Assembly (NCBI RefSeq): GCF_900220975.1
Contig: NZ_OBQD01000009.1
Span: 216,914-280,913 of the forward strand
Source of the DNA: Rhizobium subbaraonis
GTDB taxonomy: Bacteria; Pseudomonadota; Alphaproteobacteria; Rhizobiales; Rhizobiaceae
Direction of reading: 5' to 3'
Length of the DNA: 64,000 nt
Positions 35,653-45,475 of this stretch are shown piece by piece; position 1 is the first letter of the stretch, and every line of letters begins with the position of its first letter. The notes below the pieces were generated by a model. It was not told where the DNA came from, searched no databases, and saw only the letters and a program-made list of their open reading frames with translations. The position numbers and the translations under genes were made by a program.

Positions 35653-37842
35653 ATGGTGACGAAGCAACTGGAGGACGGCGCGGAGTCGTACGAGACGCGG
35701 GGTGGCATCACCGTCACCCGCCGGCGCCGGGATGCCGACTACGCCAATGCGATTTCCACCTACGTGGACAAGCTCGACGAGCGCCGCGGCGCGGTCTTTT
35801 CCTCCAACTACGAATATCCCGGCCGGTACACCCGCTGGGACACCGCGGTCGTCGATCCGCCACTCGGCATCTCCTCCTTCGGCCGCAACGTCTGGATCGA
35901 GGCCTACAACGGTCGCGGCGAGGCGCTGCTGGAAATCATCAAGCCGCGCCTGGAAAGCGTCGCCGAGCTTTCGCTGGGCGCATCGACGGCGCGGCGGCTC
36001 GACCTGAAGGTCAACGAGCCGGATCGGGTCTTCACCGAGGAAGAGCGCTCGAAGATTCCGACCGTATTTTCGGTGCTGCGCGCGGTGACCGACCTGTTCC
36101 ATTCGGCGGAAGACGCCAACCTCGGCTTCTACGGCGCCTTCGGCTACGACCTCGCCTTCCAGTTCGACGCGATCGATCTGAAACTGGAGCGGCCGGACGA
36201 CCAGCGCGACATGGTGCTGTTCCTGCCCGACGAAATCCTCGTCGTAGACCACTATGCCGCCAAGGCCTGGATCGACCGCTACGATTTCGAAAAGGACGGC
36301 GTCACCACCGAGGGCCGGGACCAGGAGATCGCGCCCGAGCCGTTCCGCACCTCCGACACGATCCCGCCACATGGCGACCACCGGCCTGGCGAATATGCCG
36401 AGCTGGTCACCAAGGCCAAGGAGAGCTTCCGCCGCGGCGACCTGTTCGAGGTGGTGCCGGGTCAGAAGTTCTACGAGCGCTGCGACAGCAGGCCGTCGGA
36501 AATCTCCAAGCGCCTCAAGGCGATCAACCCGTCGCCCTATTCCTTCTTCATCAACCTCGGCAACCAGGAATACCTCGTCGGCGCCTCGCCGGAGATGTTC
36601 GTGCGCGTGTCCGGCCGCCGTATCGAGACCTGCCCAATCTCGGGCACGATCAAGCGCGGCGACGACCCGATCGCCGACAGCGAGCAGATCCTGAAGCTCC
36701 TGAACTCCAAGAAGGACGAATCCGAGCTGACGATGTGCTCCGACGTCGATCGCAACGACAAGTCCCGCGTCTGCGAGCCTGGCTCGGTGAAGGTCATCGG
36801 CCGGCGGCAGATCGAGATGTATTCGCGGCTGATCCACACCGTGGACCATATCGAGGGCCGCCTGCGTGACGACATGGACGCCTTCGACGGCTTCCTCAGC
36901 CATGCCTGGGCAGTCACCGTCACCGGGGCGCCCAAGCTCTGGGCGATGCGCTTCATCGAGGCGCACGAGAAGAGCCCGCGGCTGTGGTATGGTGGGGCAA
37001 TCGGCATGGTCGGCTTCAACGGCGACATGAACACGGGCCTGACGTTGCGCACGATCCGCATCAAGGACGGCATTGCCGAGGTGCGGGCGGGCGCGACGCT
37101 GCTCAACGATTCCAACCCGCAGGAAGAAGAAGCCGAAACCGAACTGAAGGCATCCGCCATGATCGCAGCCATCCGTGACGCCAAGGCCGGAAACGCTTCG
37201 AAAACGCAACGCGACGTCGCTTCGGTCGGCGCCGGCGTCAATATCCTGCTGGTCGACCACGAGGACAGTTTCGTGCACACGCTGGCGAATTATTTCCGCC
37301 AGACCGGCGCGACGGTGACGACGGTGCGCACGCCGGTCGCAGAGGAACTGTTCGACCGGCTCAAGCCCGATCTCGTCGTGCTTTCGCCCGGCCCCGGCAG
37401 CCCGAAAGACTTCGACTGCAAGGCGACGATCAAGAAGGCGCGCGCGCGCGACCTGCCGATCTTCGGCGTCTGCCTCGGTCTGCAGGCGCTGGCGGAAGCC
37501 TATGGCGGCGACCTCAGGCAACTCGCGGTGCCGATGCACGGCAAGCCGTCCCGCATCCGCGTGCTGGAGCCCGGCATCGTCTTTTCCGGTCTCGGCAAGG
37601 AAGTGACTGTCGGCCGCTATCATTCGATATTCGCCGATCCGGCGACGCTGCCGCGCGACTTCATCATCACGGCGGAGAGTGAGGACGGCACGATCATGGG
37701 CATTGAGCACGCCAAGGAACCGGTCGCCGCCGTCCAGTTTCACCCCGAATCGATCATGACGCTCGGCGGCGACGCCGGCATGCGGATGATCGAGAACGTG
37801 GTGGCGCACCTGTCCAGAAAGGCGAAGACGAAGGCTGCATGA
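35653..37842 (+). CDS. trpE(G): fused anthranilate synthase TrpE(G)
   Basis: The enzyme makes anthranilate from chorismate and glutamine, the first step of tryptophan synthesis. The 729-residue protein fuses component I (residues ~1-520, with [26 protein letters not shown] and [16 protein letters not shown]) to a glutamine amidotransferase (~530-729, with [15 protein letters not shown] containing the catalytic Cys and QFHPESIMT containing the catalytic His-Glu). This fusion is known in Rhizobiales. It starts after the trpL attenuator and is followed by a strong terminator. Confidence 0.97.
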   Translation: MVTKQLEDGAESYETRGGITVTRRRRDADYANAISTYVDKLDERRGAVFSSNYEYPGRYTRWDTAVVDPPLGISSFGRNVWIEAYNGRGEALLEIIKPRLESVAELSLGASTARRLDLKVNEPDRVFTEEERSKIPTVFSVLRAVTDLFHSAEDANLGFYGAFGYDLAFQFDAIDLKLERPDDQRDMVLFLPDEILVVDHYAAKAWIDRYDFEKDGVTTEGRDQEIAPEPFRTSDTIPPHGDHRPGEYAELVTKAKESFRRGDLFEVVPGQKFYERCDSRPSEISKRLKAINPSPYSFFINLGNQEYLVGASPEMFVRVSGRRIETCPISGTIKRGDDPIADSEQILKLLNSKKDESELTMCSDVDRNDKSRVCEPGSVKVIGRRQIEMYSRLIHTVDHIEGRLRDDMDAFDGFLSHAWAVTVTGAPKLWAMRFIEAHEKSPRLWYGGAIGMVGFNGDMNTGLTLRTIRIKDGIAEVRAGATLLNDSNPQEEEAETELKASAMIAAIRDAKAGNASKTQRDVASVGAGVNILLVDHEDSFVHTLANYFRQTGATVTTVRTPVAEELFDRLKPDLVVLSPGPGSPKDFDCKATIKKARARDLPIFGVCLGLQALAEAYGGDLRQLAVPMHGKPSRIRVLEPGIVFSGLGKEVTVGRYHSIFADPATLPRDFIITAESEDGTIMGIEHAKEPVAAVQFHPESIMTLGGDAGMRMIENVVAHLSRKAKTKAA

Positions 37843-37898
37843 GCCGATTCCGCCTTTGACTTTTCGGCTGAACCGGCCGATAGAGGTGCCGATCACAG

Positions 37899-37929
37899 CC
37901 GCCTGCGCGAACCTCGCGCGGGCGGTTTT
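37899..37929 (+). terminator. intrinsic terminator of trpE(G)
   Basis: CCGCCTGCGCGA pairs with TCGCGCGGGCGG over 12 bp (one T-G wobble) across a 3-base loop, followed by TTTTG. It is 57 bp after the trpE(G) stop and 53 bp before the cation transporter gene. Confidence 0.85.
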
Positions 37930-37981
37930 GCGTTGAAGGGCGCAGCTTCTGCAATTCGTTCGCATCCGCACCGGAGGCCCC

Positions 37982-38899
37982 ATGGCAAGCAACGGCAATC
38001 CTACCGTCAACCGGCTGGCTCTGATCGGCATCCCGATGGCCATTTTCGTGCTGGGCCTGAAGACGCTGGCCTGGTGGTTGACTGGCTCCGTGGCGCTGCT
38101 CTCGGACGCATTGGAATCGACGGTGAACGTGGTGGCGGCCTTCGTTGCTTGGGGTGCGATCCGCTATGCCTCGCGGCCGGCCGATGCGACCCATCCCTTC
38201 GGCCATCACAAGGCGGAATACGTCTCTGCGGTCATCGAGGGTGTCCTCATCGTCGTCGCCGCCCTGCTGATCCTGCAGGAGGCGATCCCGAAACTTTGGG
38301 CGCCGAAGGTGCTGGAGCAGCCCGCGCTCGGGCTTGGGGTGAACTTCCTGGCCGGCGTCGTCAACGTCGTCTGGGCGACGATCCTCATCCGCGCCGGACG
38401 CCAGCATCGCTCGCCCGCGCTCACCGCCGACGGACATCACATCATGGCGGACGTCGTTACCTCGGCGGGTGTTCTGGTGGGCCTCATTCTGGTCGTTCTC
38501 ACCGGCTATGCGATCCTCGATCCCGTCATGGCGATCCTGGTGGCGATCCACATCGTCTTCCAGGGCTGGAAGATCATCATGAACTCCGTCAACGGGCTGA
38601 TGGACCATGCGATCGAGTCGGAGGAGGAAGCGGCGATCAAGCAGGCGATCGCCGTGAATGCTGACGGTTCGCTCGGCGTCCATGACCTGAAAACGCGCCG
38701 GGCCGGGCAGGCGATCTTCGTGGAATTCCATCTCGTGGTGCCGGCGAGAATGGCGGTCGGTGACGCGCACGACATCTGCGATCGGTTGGAAGCGGCGATC
38801 GAGGCTGTCCATCAGGGCGCGCAGGTTGCCATTCACGTGGAGCCGGAAACGGAAATGGCACATGGTATCAAGGTGAAAGTGGAAAAGGCCAAGGCATGA
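37982..38899 (+). CDS. cation diffusion facilitator family transporter
   Basis: The 305-residue inner-membrane protein exports divalent cations (Zn, Co, Fe or Mn) using the proton gradient. Six membrane helices are visible. Metal-site features are [12 protein letters not shown] in helix 2 (S-D-x3-x) and [20 protein letters not shown] in helix 5 (H-x3-D). The C-terminal cytoplasmic domain (~210-305) ends in an acidic/basic tail. It overlaps queF by four bases (ATGA). The metal specificity is not determined. Confidence 0.9.
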   Translation: MASNGNPTVNRLALIGIPMAIFVLGLKTLAWWLTGSVALLSDALESTVNVVAAFVAWGAIRYASRPADATHPFGHHKAEYVSAVIEGVLIVVAALLILQEAIPKLWAPKVLEQPALGLGVNFLAGVVNVVWATILIRAGRQHRSPALTADGHHIMADVVTSAGVLVGLILVVLTGYAILDPVMAILVAIHIVFQGWKIIMNSVNGLMDHAIESEEEAAIKQAIAVNADGSLGVHDLKTRRAGQAIFVEFHLVVPARMAVGDAHDICDRLEAAIEAVHQGAQVAIHVEPETEMAHGIKVKVEKAKA

Positions 38900-39360
38900 G
38901 CAAGACCGACGTTTCAAATCTCTCCCAACTCGGCCGCAACGTCGATTTGCCGACGACACCGGAGGAGGCGGTCCTGGAAAAGGTGCCGAACGGCAATCAG
39001 GGCACGGACTATGTCGTGCGCTTCACCGCGCCGGAATTTACCTCGCTCTGCCCGATGACCGGGCAGCCCGACTTCGCTCATATCGTCATCGACTACATTC
39101 CTGACGCGGCGCTGGTCGAATCGAAGTCGCTGAAGCTGTTCCTGCATTCGTTCCGCAATCACGGCGCCTTCCACGAGGACTGCTCGATCTATGTCGCCAA
39201 GCGGCTGGTCGACCTGCTTGAGCCGAAGTGGTTGAGGATCGGCGCCTACTGGTATCCGCGCGGCGGCATTCCGATCGACGTGTTCTGGCAGACGGGCATC
39301 GCTCCGGATGGCGTCTGGTTACCGGATCAGGGCGTGCCGACCTATCGCGGGCGCGGCTGA
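38896..39360 (+). CDS. queF: NADPH-dependent 7-cyano-7-deazaguanine reductase
   Basis: QueF reduces preQ0 to preQ1 in queuosine tRNA modification. The 154-residue protein is the short unimodular form. Motifs are [14 protein letters not shown] with the catalytic Cys, [21 protein letters not shown] with the QueF signature (E-x-K-S-L-K) and [12 protein letters not shown]. The start overlaps the CDF transporter stop. No other queuosine genes are adjacent. Confidence 0.96.
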   Translation: MSKTDVSNLSQLGRNVDLPTTPEEAVLEKVPNGNQGTDYVVRFTAPEFTSLCPMTGQPDFAHIVIDYIPDAALVESKSLKLFLHSFRNHGAFHEDCSIYVAKRLVDLLEPKWLRIGAYWYPRGGIPIDVFWQTGIAPDGVWLPDQGVPTYRGRG

Positions 39361-39553
39361 CTTCCCCCAAAGACGACCGAAGCGCGATGCCACGGTCGAC
39401 ATCTCGCAGCGCAGGGCGGGAATCGGCCGGCAAAAGAATGCGCCGCTCGTCGGTTTACGGCGGGCGGCGCCGGCATGGGGCGTTCGGCGCATCCGGCCGG
39501 AACGCCTGCTCGGTCATTGCCCGACAGGCCGCTTCCGGCCAGCCGGGGTGCCG

Positions 39554-39907
39554 TCAGGCATGCGAATGCGGGTGGCGGAAGTCCCAGACTGCCCATGCCG
39601 ACAGAGCGGCGGTGCAGAGTCCAAGGATGACATGCGTCCACATCGCGTTCGTATTGGCCATGAAGCCGAGCATCCAGGGCGAGGCGATCAGCCACAGGCC
39701 GATCACCATGTTTACCCATTCTTCCCATTCCGCGAAGGCGGAAAGCGTCATGATCGCGCAGGCGCCCAGGACGATGGCGGCGATCCAGGCGTTCCAGCTT
39801 GGCGTCAGGTCGGCGGAGAAACCGACGACCCAGGGAGAGATGAACAGGCAAAACGCCAGGATCAGAGTGACCAGATCCTGACCTCTCCGTCCAGACATCA
39901 TGTTCAT
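39554..39907 (-). CDS. SPW repeat membrane protein
   Basis: The 117-residue protein has four predicted membrane helices, with the repeated S-P-W motif seen as ISPWVVGFSADLTPSWNAW and ASPWMLGFMANTNAMW. SPW repeat proteins are small membrane proteins of unknown function, common in alphaproteobacteria and actinobacteria. GGAGG precedes the ATG. It is convergent with queF, with 193 bp between. Confidence 0.9.
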   Translation of the reverse strand: MNMMSGRRGQDLVTLILAFCLFISPWVVGFSADLTPSWNAWIAAIVLGACAIMTLSAFAEWEEWVNMVIGLWLIASPWMLGFMANTNAMWTHVILGLCTAALSAWAVWDFRHPHSHA

Positions 39908-40123
39908 GCTGCAACCTCCGTTAGTGAGGCATTTTCACGCCGCACACGGTTGTGTGGCGTATTATTAGTCTACTCTAAAAAATGCTTTATTTCCAAACGT
40001 TAAGTTCTGTCGTCGCGCTCTTGTGAAGTCGCCGTGCACCAAGGCCGTGTGTCGGAGAGAAGAGGCGCTGTGCGAGGCACGACGCTGCAGCGGTGGCTGC
40101 AGCGTCGATGCAAAGCCAGCGTA

Positions 40124-40702
40124 TCAGCCGAAGGCGAGGGCAACGCCTGCGAGCGCGGTCGCGGCGCCAAGAATACGCGTCAGGGTCCGCCCGCCGGTAA
40201 TGCGTCCGATGCCAAGGCCGAGTGCGATGCCTGCGACATGCAGCAGTGCGGTTGCGATCACGAAGCCGGTTGCAAACGGCAGGGCCCCGGCGACACCGAG
40301 CTCGCCGCCATGGGCGTGACCGTGGAAGAGTGCGAACACGGCGACGATTGCGGCCGAGACGGCCGGATCGAGACGGACGGCCATCGCCACCAGCAGGCCC
40401 AGGGCCACGACCGAGGCGAGGATCACCGGCTCGACGAAGGGCAGCGAGACGCCCGCGACGGCAAGGCCGAAGCCGAGTGCCATCATCGCGACGAACGCCG
40501 CGGGCACGGCCCAGAGTGCGCGACCACCGATCTGCGCTGCCCACAGGCCGACGGCGACCATGACGAGGATGTGATCCAGGCCGAACAGCGGATGGGAGAA
40601 GCCGGCCATGAAGGAACCGTGTTCCTGCGGGTTGAGGTGGGCGAAGGCCGGAGCGGCCGATGCGGCGGTCAAGCCGAGCGCGAGCAGAAGGCGTTTGAAC
40701 AT
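40124..40702 (-). CDS. HupE/UreJ family membrane protein
   Basis: The 192-residue protein has a signal-like N-terminus (cleavage near PAFA) followed by HLNPQEHGSFMAGFSHPLFGLDHILVMVAVGLWAAQ. The His-rich HPLFGLDHILVMVAVG motif is the signature of HupE/UreJ, proposed nickel/cobalt permeases. A second His cluster, LFHGHAHGGELG, supports metal transport. No hydrogenase or urease gene is in the window, so the metal and the user enzyme are unknown. Confidence 0.88.
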   Translation of the reverse strand: MFKRLLLALGLTAASAAPAFAHLNPQEHGSFMAGFSHPLFGLDHILVMVAVGLWAAQIGGRALWAVPAAFVAMMALGFGLAVAGVSLPFVEPVILASVVALGLLVAMAVRLDPAVSAAIVAVFALFHGHAHGGELGVAGALPFATGFVIATALLHVAGIALGLGIGRITGGRTLTRILGAATALAGVALAFG

Positions 40703-40961
40703 AATGTCCCCAGAGTAAACCCGGCCGTGGGAGTCAGCCGGTTCGTTTCGTCAATACATCCGGTATCTTAGGGGCGAGAACGGCCGTGTCCATACGTAAA
40801 GATGCGCAAGTCCGCCCGCGCGCGATCCGCCGTTTACCCTTTTTCTCGTTGGCGTTTGGCGCCTCTATCGCCTGGCTTGCGTTTTGTTGCATTGTCTTGG
40901 CACGTGAGTCGCATTATCTGACTGCGGCAAGACCTATGAGACAACAGGCGGAGAGTTGCCG

Positions 40962-41540
40962 ATGAGCGACGAAGAAGACAAGAAGACCGAGCTGCCGCTC
41001 GGCAAGGAAACCGAGGCGAACCTGTTCAAGTCGCGCTCGATCTTCATCTATGGCGGCATCAACCAGGAACTGGCGCAGAAGGTCAACTCGCAGCTCGTGG
41101 CGCTCGCCGCCGCCAGCGACGAGGACATCCGCATCTTCGTCAATTCGCCCGGCGGCCACGTCGAATCCGGCGACAGCATCCACGACATGATCAAGTTCAT
41201 CAAGCCGAAGGTGTGGATGATCGGCACGGGCTGGGTCGCTTCGGCCGGCGCGTTGATCTATGTCGCAGCTCCCAAGGAGCGGCGGATCTGCCTGCCGAAC
41301 ACGCGCTTTCTGTTGCACCAACCGTCGGGCGGCACGCGCGGCATGGCATCGGACATCGAAATCCAGGCTCGCGAAATCATCAAGATGAACGAGCGGCTGA
41401 ACAAGATCTTCGCCGACGCGACCGGCCAGCCGATCGAGAAGATCGCCAAGGACACCGATCGCGACTACTGGCTGTCGGCCAAGGACGCGATCGAATACGG
41501 TCTCGTCTCGCGGATCGTCACGTCGCAGGCCGATATCTGA
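40962..41540 (+). CDS. ClpP-family serine peptidase (stand-alone)
   Basis: The 192-residue protein is a ClpP-type protease subunit. The catalytic Ser lies in [15 protein letters not shown] (canonical ClpP has A-S-M-G-A), the His in FLLHQPSGG and the Asp in [22 protein letters not shown], so the triad is preserved although the Ser context is altered. The oxyanion strand [13 protein letters not shown] is present. No ClpX, ClpA or HslU is nearby, so its unfoldase partner is unknown. ATG 40962 is chosen over an upstream TTG because GGAG precedes it. Confidence 0.88.
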   Translation: MSDEEDKKTELPLGKETEANLFKSRSIFIYGGINQELAQKVNSQLVALAAASDEDIRIFVNSPGGHVESGDSIHDMIKFIKPKVWMIGTGWVASAGALIYVAAPKERRICLPNTRFLLHQPSGGTRGMASDIEIQAREIIKMNERLNKIFADATGQPIEKIAKDTDRDYWLSAKDAIEYGLVSRIVTSQADI

Positions 41541-41565
41541 GCAGGCCTGCGCTGCACGTTACCGA

Positions 41566-41598
41566 GCGCCTTCCGTCGCCCTGACGGGGGGCGCTTTT
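41566..41598 (+). terminator. intrinsic terminator of the clpP-like gene
   Basis: GCGCCTTCCGTC pairs with GACGGGGGGCGC over 12 bp (two T-G wobbles) with a 5-base loop, followed by TTTTCATTTT. It begins 26 bp after the stop. Confidence 0.85.
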
Positions 41599-41698
41599 CA
41601 TTTTGTCGATGGCGATCTCACGCGGCGGTCTTCGCGATCAAGACCTTCGCGATCAAGACATGCGCAAATCCGCGAGACCGCGATCGGCTCCCGGCTGA

Positions 41699-41893
41699 TC
41701 ACCAGCCGGCGGTCGCCGGCGTTACTTCCATGCCCATCTGCCGGGCATAGACGCAGCTGTCGTAGTTGGTGTTCATACCGAAGCGGCGGAAGCAGTAGTT
41801 GGTTGCGTCGAGCGTCTTCTGGCTCGGCGGATTCGACTGGCAGCCGACCGATAGTACGGCAAGGATCGTCAGCATCGCGTAGCGCAGCTTCAT
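41699..41893 (-). CDS. small putative lipoprotein
   Basis: The 64-residue product has a signal peptide of type II with lipobox LSVGC at ~residues 14-18, so the mature protein would be about 46 residues anchored by a lipidated Cys. Three further Cys (CFRRFG, SCVY) may form disulfides. AAGGGAA precedes the ATG. It resembles small entericidin- or YgdI-like lipoproteins only in size; function unknown. Confidence 0.7.
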   Translation of the reverse strand: MKLRYAMLTILAVLSVGCQSNPPSQKTLDATNYCFRRFGMNTNYDSCVYARQMGMEVTPATAGW

Positions 41894-42018
41894 CGTTTCA
41901 TTCCCTTGCGGCGGCTGCCGATCGGCGCCATCGGCAAAGACTAACCCCGGCATGCGGTTTTCACAAATGATCTTGCCGCGACTTGCGCCTTTGCGGGTTC
42001 GCGGCTATAAGCCGGCTC

Positions 42019-42144
42019 ATGTCCAGGAGCGCAAGCCACATCGTCGCACGCATATCGAGCAGCCGTCAGGCCGCCCGCGATCGCGCGCGCAGCTTCACCT
42101 CGCTCCTTCTTCTCGGCCTTACGCGCGGTTGCCGGGTCCTTTGA
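42019..42144 (+). CDS. putative leu leader peptide upstream of leuA
   Basis: A 41-codon ORF runs from ATG 42019 to TGA 42144 and encodes a run of four Leu (CTC CTT CTT CTC) followed by Gly-Leu, near the C-terminus, 165 bp before leuA. This is the arrangement of a leucine attenuation leader. It carries many Ser/Arg residues elsewhere and would otherwise be unremarkable. It has not been recognised by eye in any standard annotation that I can cite, so treat it as a prediction. Confidence 0.65.
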   Translation: MSRSASHIVARISSSRQAARDRARSFTSLLLLGLTRGCRVL

Positions 42145-42188
42145 GGAGCGCCCGGCGGCCGAAAAGCCCGCCGGCACAAGTGCTCCTC
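42102..42188 (+). promoter_or_regulatory. possible three-segment attenuator structure of leuA
   Basis: Segment 1 GCTCCT (42102-42107) lies within the Leu codons and can pair with AGGAGC at 42144-42149, which overlaps the leader stop. That same AGGAGC can instead pair with GCTCCTC at 42182-42188 (GAGGAGC/GCTCCTC, 7 bp) with an inner CCGGCGG/CCGCCGG stem. The pairings are mutually exclusive. No clear poly-T run follows, so a Rho-independent terminator is not evident. Confidence 0.45.
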
Positions 42189-42308
42189 GCATTACCCCTA
42201 TCGTAAATTTCCCGACTGCCCGATGAAGGGCTGCTTTCGCCGTCGCCAAGCGAGCTTCGATCCGCTATGAGGCTGCATGCGAGAGCCGGGACGAGAAGAG
42301 ACAGGCAC

Positions 42309-44018
42309 ATGAGCACCACTATCGACACCCGTAAGAGCGGCATGAGCAACGCCGCTGTGAAGTACCAGCCCTATCCGCAGGTCAACATTCCCGACCGCAC
42401 CTGGCCAGGCAAGACGATCGACAAGGCGCCGATCTGGTGTTCGGTGGACCTGCGCGACGGCAACCAGTCGCTCGTCAACCCGATGGGCCATGACCGCAAG
42501 GCCCGCATGTTCCAGCTCCTGCTGGACATGAACTTCAAGGAAATCGAGATCGGCTTCCCGTCCGCATCGCAGACGGACTTCGATTTCGCCCGCTGGTGCG
42601 TCGAGCAGGGCAACGTTCCCGACGACGTCTCGCTGCAGGTGCTTGTCCAGTGCCGGCCGGAACTGATCACCCGCACCTTCGAGGCTCTGGAGGGTGCGAA
42701 GCGGCCGATCATCCATTTCTACAACTCGACCAGCGAGTTGCAGCGCCGTGTCGTGTTTGCCAAGGACGTGGCCGGCATCAAGCAGATCGCCACCGACGCA
42801 GCCGAAATGATCATGGACATGGCTGCCAAGGCCGGCGGCGACTATCGCTTCGAATACTCGCCGGAGAGCTTCACCGGCACCGAGCTCGAGGTGGCGCTGG
42901 AGATCTGCAACGCGGTCACCGAGATCGTGCGGCCGACGGCGGAGAACAAGCTGATCATCAACCTGCCGTCGACCGTCGAGATGGCGACGCCGAACGTCTA
43001 TGCCGACCAGATCGAATGGATGTGCCGCAACCTCGACAACCGCGAAAACCTGATCATATCGCTGCACCCGCACAACGACCGCGGCACCGGGATTGCTGCG
43101 ACCGAGCTCGGCCTGATGGCGGGCGCGGACCGCGTGGAAGGCACCCTGTTCGGCAACGGCGAGCGCACCGGCAATGTGGACGTCGTGACGCTGGCGCTCA
43201 ACATGTATACCCAGGGCGTCGATCCGGGACTGGACTGCAGTGACATCGAGCGCATCAAGGCGGTCTACGAATATTCCAACGAGATGGTCATTCCCGAACG
43301 CCACCCTTATGTCGGCGAGCTGGTCTACACCGCTTTCTCGGGCTCGCACCAGGATGCGATCAACAAGGGCATGAAGGCGATCAAGACCGCCAACAAACCG
43401 CTGTGGGAGGTACCCTACCTGCCGATCGACCCGCAGGATGTCGGCCGTACCTACGAGGCGATCATCCGCATCAATTCGCAGTCAGGCAAAGGCGGCATCG
43501 CCTACATCCTGCAGCAGGATCACGGCATCAACCTGCCGCGCAACCTGCAGGTCGAGTTTCGCGAGGACATCCAGCGCATCACCGACGAGCAGGGTGTGGA
43601 ATTGCCATCGCAGCGCATCTACGAGCGCTTCGTCGAGCGCTATGTGAGCCAGCCGGATGCGCGCCTGCGCTTCGTCGACCACCACACCTATCCCGACACC
43701 GCGCATAAGGGCGTGCGCATCGTTGCGGCCGAGATCACCGATCGCGGAGAAACGAAGCGGATCGAGGGGCAGGGGACCGGTCCGATCGACGGCTTCATCC
43801 ATGCGCTTTCGATCTATACCGGCATCGAGATGTCCGTGGTCGACTATTCTGAACACTCGCTCCAGAAGGGCTCGAATGCGGCGGCGATCGCCTATGTCGA
43901 GATCGCCCATCCCGGCGGAAAGCTCTTCGGCGTCGGCATGAACACCAACATCGTCACCGCCTCGCTGGAGGCGATCGTCTCGGCGGCCAACCGGGTGCTG
44001 GAAGAAGCAGGCCGCTGA
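42309..44018 (+). CDS. leuA: 2-isopropylmalate synthase
   Basis: LeuA condenses acetyl-CoA with 2-ketoisovalerate in the first committed step of leucine synthesis. The 569-residue protein is the long, allosteric form. Catalytic features are VDLRDGNQSLVNPMGHDRK (R-D-G-x-Q), SLHPHNDRGTGIA (H-x-H metal motif) and GNGERTGNVDVVTLALNMYTQG. The C-terminal part (~420-569) is the leucine-regulatory domain. Start 42309 is preferred; a second Met at 42342 would remove 11 residues. A strong terminator follows. Confidence 0.96.
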   Translation: MSTTIDTRKSGMSNAAVKYQPYPQVNIPDRTWPGKTIDKAPIWCSVDLRDGNQSLVNPMGHDRKARMFQLLLDMNFKEIEIGFPSASQTDFDFARWCVEQGNVPDDVSLQVLVQCRPELITRTFEALEGAKRPIIHFYNSTSELQRRVVFAKDVAGIKQIATDAAEMIMDMAAKAGGDYRFEYSPESFTGTELEVALEICNAVTEIVRPTAENKLIINLPSTVEMATPNVYADQIEWMCRNLDNRENLIISLHPHNDRGTGIAATELGLMAGADRVEGTLFGNGERTGNVDVVTLALNMYTQGVDPGLDCSDIERIKAVYEYSNEMVIPERHPYVGELVYTAFSGSHQDAINKGMKAIKTANKPLWEVPYLPIDPQDVGRTYEAIIRINSQSGKGGIAYILQQDHGINLPRNLQVEFREDIQRITDEQGVELPSQRIYERFVERYVSQPDARLRFVDHHTYPDTAHKGVRIVAAEITDRGETKRIEGQGTGPIDGFIHALSIYTGIEMSVVDYSEHSLQKGSNAAAIAYVEIAHPGGKLFGVGMNTNIVTASLEAIVSAANRVLEEAGR

Positions 44019-44041
44019 TATAACCGACCCATGACAATTCG

Positions 44042-44071
44042 ACGCCGCTCCGCATTTCGGGGCGGCGTTTT
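44042..44071 (+). terminator. intrinsic terminator of leuA
   Basis: ACGCCGCTCCG pairs with CGGGGCGGCGT over 11 bp (one T-G wobble) across a 5-base loop, followed by TTTT. It starts 23 bp after the stop. Confidence 0.88.
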
Positions 44072-44113
44072 CGCGTCCAGGGCGTGTCTATAAGGGGTGT
44101 CCTAGCTGCGCGT

Positions 44114-44953
44114 TCAGATCGTCTCGGCGACGGTCCTGGCGATCGCGTCCAGCTGGGGATCGGAGGAGGGGCCGATGACGACGAAGGCGCCTGCACCCCG
44201 CTGCCAGGAGACCAGGCCGAGGTCGTCGCGGATGCTGTCGGTCAGCTCCGTCATTTCCGGCACGGGCTCGCTTTTCTGGAAGCAGACGGCGAAGATGTCG
44301 CCGTCCTGGTCGCGGTATATCAGCTGCGCCGTCGGCATGCTGCCGGCGACGAGGAGGCGCGCACCCTCGAAGGTCAGGCCCTTCTCGCTGAGGTCCGGTA
44401 TCGAGAAGTCGATGCCGACCGCGGTCGTCAGCCATTGGGTGATGTGCTGGCTCTCGGAAGCGGGCACCTCGACGAGGTGGCGGGACTGGCGCGCATAGAG
44501 CCGGTGATAGTCGGCGACGTCGTCCAGCCAGTTGCGCGCCACGGCAATGTGGACCGGTGGGGCAACGGGGTTCTGCCATGCGGCGGCGAGATAGCCGGCA
44601 CCGATGCCGGCAGCGAGCAGGGCGAGCCCGGCGCCCGCCGACCGCCATAGCCTGTCCTTCGCCGGCGCCTCCTTGGAGGGCGGCGACAGGGGGGAACGTG
44701 CGCGGTCGTGGCCGGCCTCTGCCGAGGCCTGCTTGATGCTTCGGACGAGGTCGAGCGGGACGGGCTCGTGCAGCATGTCCTCGAAGGCCTTTCGGCCGAG
44801 GTCACTGCCAAGCTTCAGCCGGTTGAAGAGCGTCCGCGCCTTTTCGTCGCGCGCCAGCATGACGTCGATTTCCCGGATTTCGCTGTGGCTCAGCTGTCCG
44901 TCCAGATAGGCCGACAGGCGCACTTCCAACGGGAGACCCTGCGTGCTTTCCAA
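44114..44953 (-). CDS. membrane anti-sigma factor
   Basis: The 279-residue protein is arranged as an anti-sigma factor. It has an N-terminal cytoplasmic domain (LSAYLDGQLSHSEIREIDVMLARDE, resembling the ASD helices), one membrane helix at ~106-127 (AGLALLAAGIGAGYLAAAW) and a C-terminal periplasmic domain. No zinc-binding H-x3-C-x2-C motif is present in the N-domain. It is encoded immediately downstream of an ECF sigma factor (3 bp), the usual genetic pairing. The sensed signal is unknown. Confidence 0.85.
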   Translation of the reverse strand: MESTQGLPLEVRLSAYLDGQLSHSEIREIDVMLARDEKARTLFNRLKLGSDLGRKAFEDMLHEPVPLDLVRSIKQASAEAGHDRARSPLSPPSKEAPAKDRLWRSAGAGLALLAAGIGAGYLAAAWQNPVAPPVHIAVARNWLDDVADYHRLYARQSRHLVEVPASESQHITQWLTTAVGIDFSIPDLSEKGLTFEGARLLVAGSMPTAQLIYRDQDGDIFAVCFQKSEPVPEMTELTDSIRDDLGLVSWQRGAGAFVVIGPSSDPQLDAIARTVAETI

Positions 44954-44956
44954 AGC

Positions 44957-45475
44957 TCAGGTCCTTCTCTCTGTCTGTTCGGATATCATCGCGGCCAGTC
45001 GTATGCGGGCGGTCGACAGCCTGCTCATGACGGTTCCGATCGGGATGCCGAGAATGTCGGCGGCCTCGCGGTAGCTGTGCCCTTCCACGTTGACGAGAAG
45101 GAACACGCTGGAAAGGCCCTCCGGCATGGTCATGATCAACTTGTGCAACTGCTTGGCGTAGACGGCCTTGTCTGCCGACGCTTCGATGTGGAGATCGTCC
45201 TGTTCGGAGAAATCGACGGTACCCGAACCCGTGCGGACCTTTCGCTTTCGGACCTCGTCCACCCAGAGGTTGCGCGTCATGGCATAAATCCAGCTCTCCA
45301 GCCGTCCCTCTCCGTTCCAGAGGTGGCTGCGGGTGATCGCACGTTCACAGGCTTCCTGGACGAGATCGTCTGCATCGCTGGCATTTCTGGTCAAAGTCAT
45401 CGCAAAACGGCGCAGCTTCGGCAGAAGTCCAACCAGTTCACGCCGGAATTCGTCTGTTTCTGCCGTCTGACGCAT
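44957..45475 (-). CDS. ECF-type RNA polymerase sigma factor
   Basis: The 172-residue protein has sigma region 2 (DADDLVQEACERAI and ESWIYAMTRNLWVDEVRKRK) and region 4 (GHSYREAADILGIPIGTVMSRLSTAR), with no regions 1 or 3, as expected for ECF sigma factors. A longer open frame begins at 45763, but ATG 45475 follows GGGGAAG and gives the family length. The stop lies 3 bp before the anti-sigma gene, so they form a two-gene operon. The cognate -35/-10 target is not visible here. Confidence 0.92.
   Translation of the reverse strand: MRQTAETDEFRRELVGLLPKLRRFAMTLTRNASDADDLVQEACERAITRSHLWNGEGRLESWIYAMTRNLWVDEVRKRKVRTGSGTVDFSEQDDLHIEASADKAVYAKQLHKLIMTMPEGLSSVFLLVNVEGHSYREAADILGIPIGTVMSRLSTARIRLAAMISEQTERRT

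Noticed and set aside
35320..38043. A very long open frame on the minus strand across trpE(G)
   Set aside because: It is antisense to a well-supported fused anthranilate synthase and its translation has no family-like sequence; long antisense frames are common in GC-rich DNA.
40703..40961. A cobalamin riboswitch upstream of the HupE-like gene
   Set aside because: I looked for a B12-box-like core in the minus-strand leader and found no convincing match.
41941..42249. Minus-strand open frame opposite the leuA leader
   Set aside because: It overlaps the leader ORF and attenuator structures and shows no protein-like composition beyond Arg/Ala bias.
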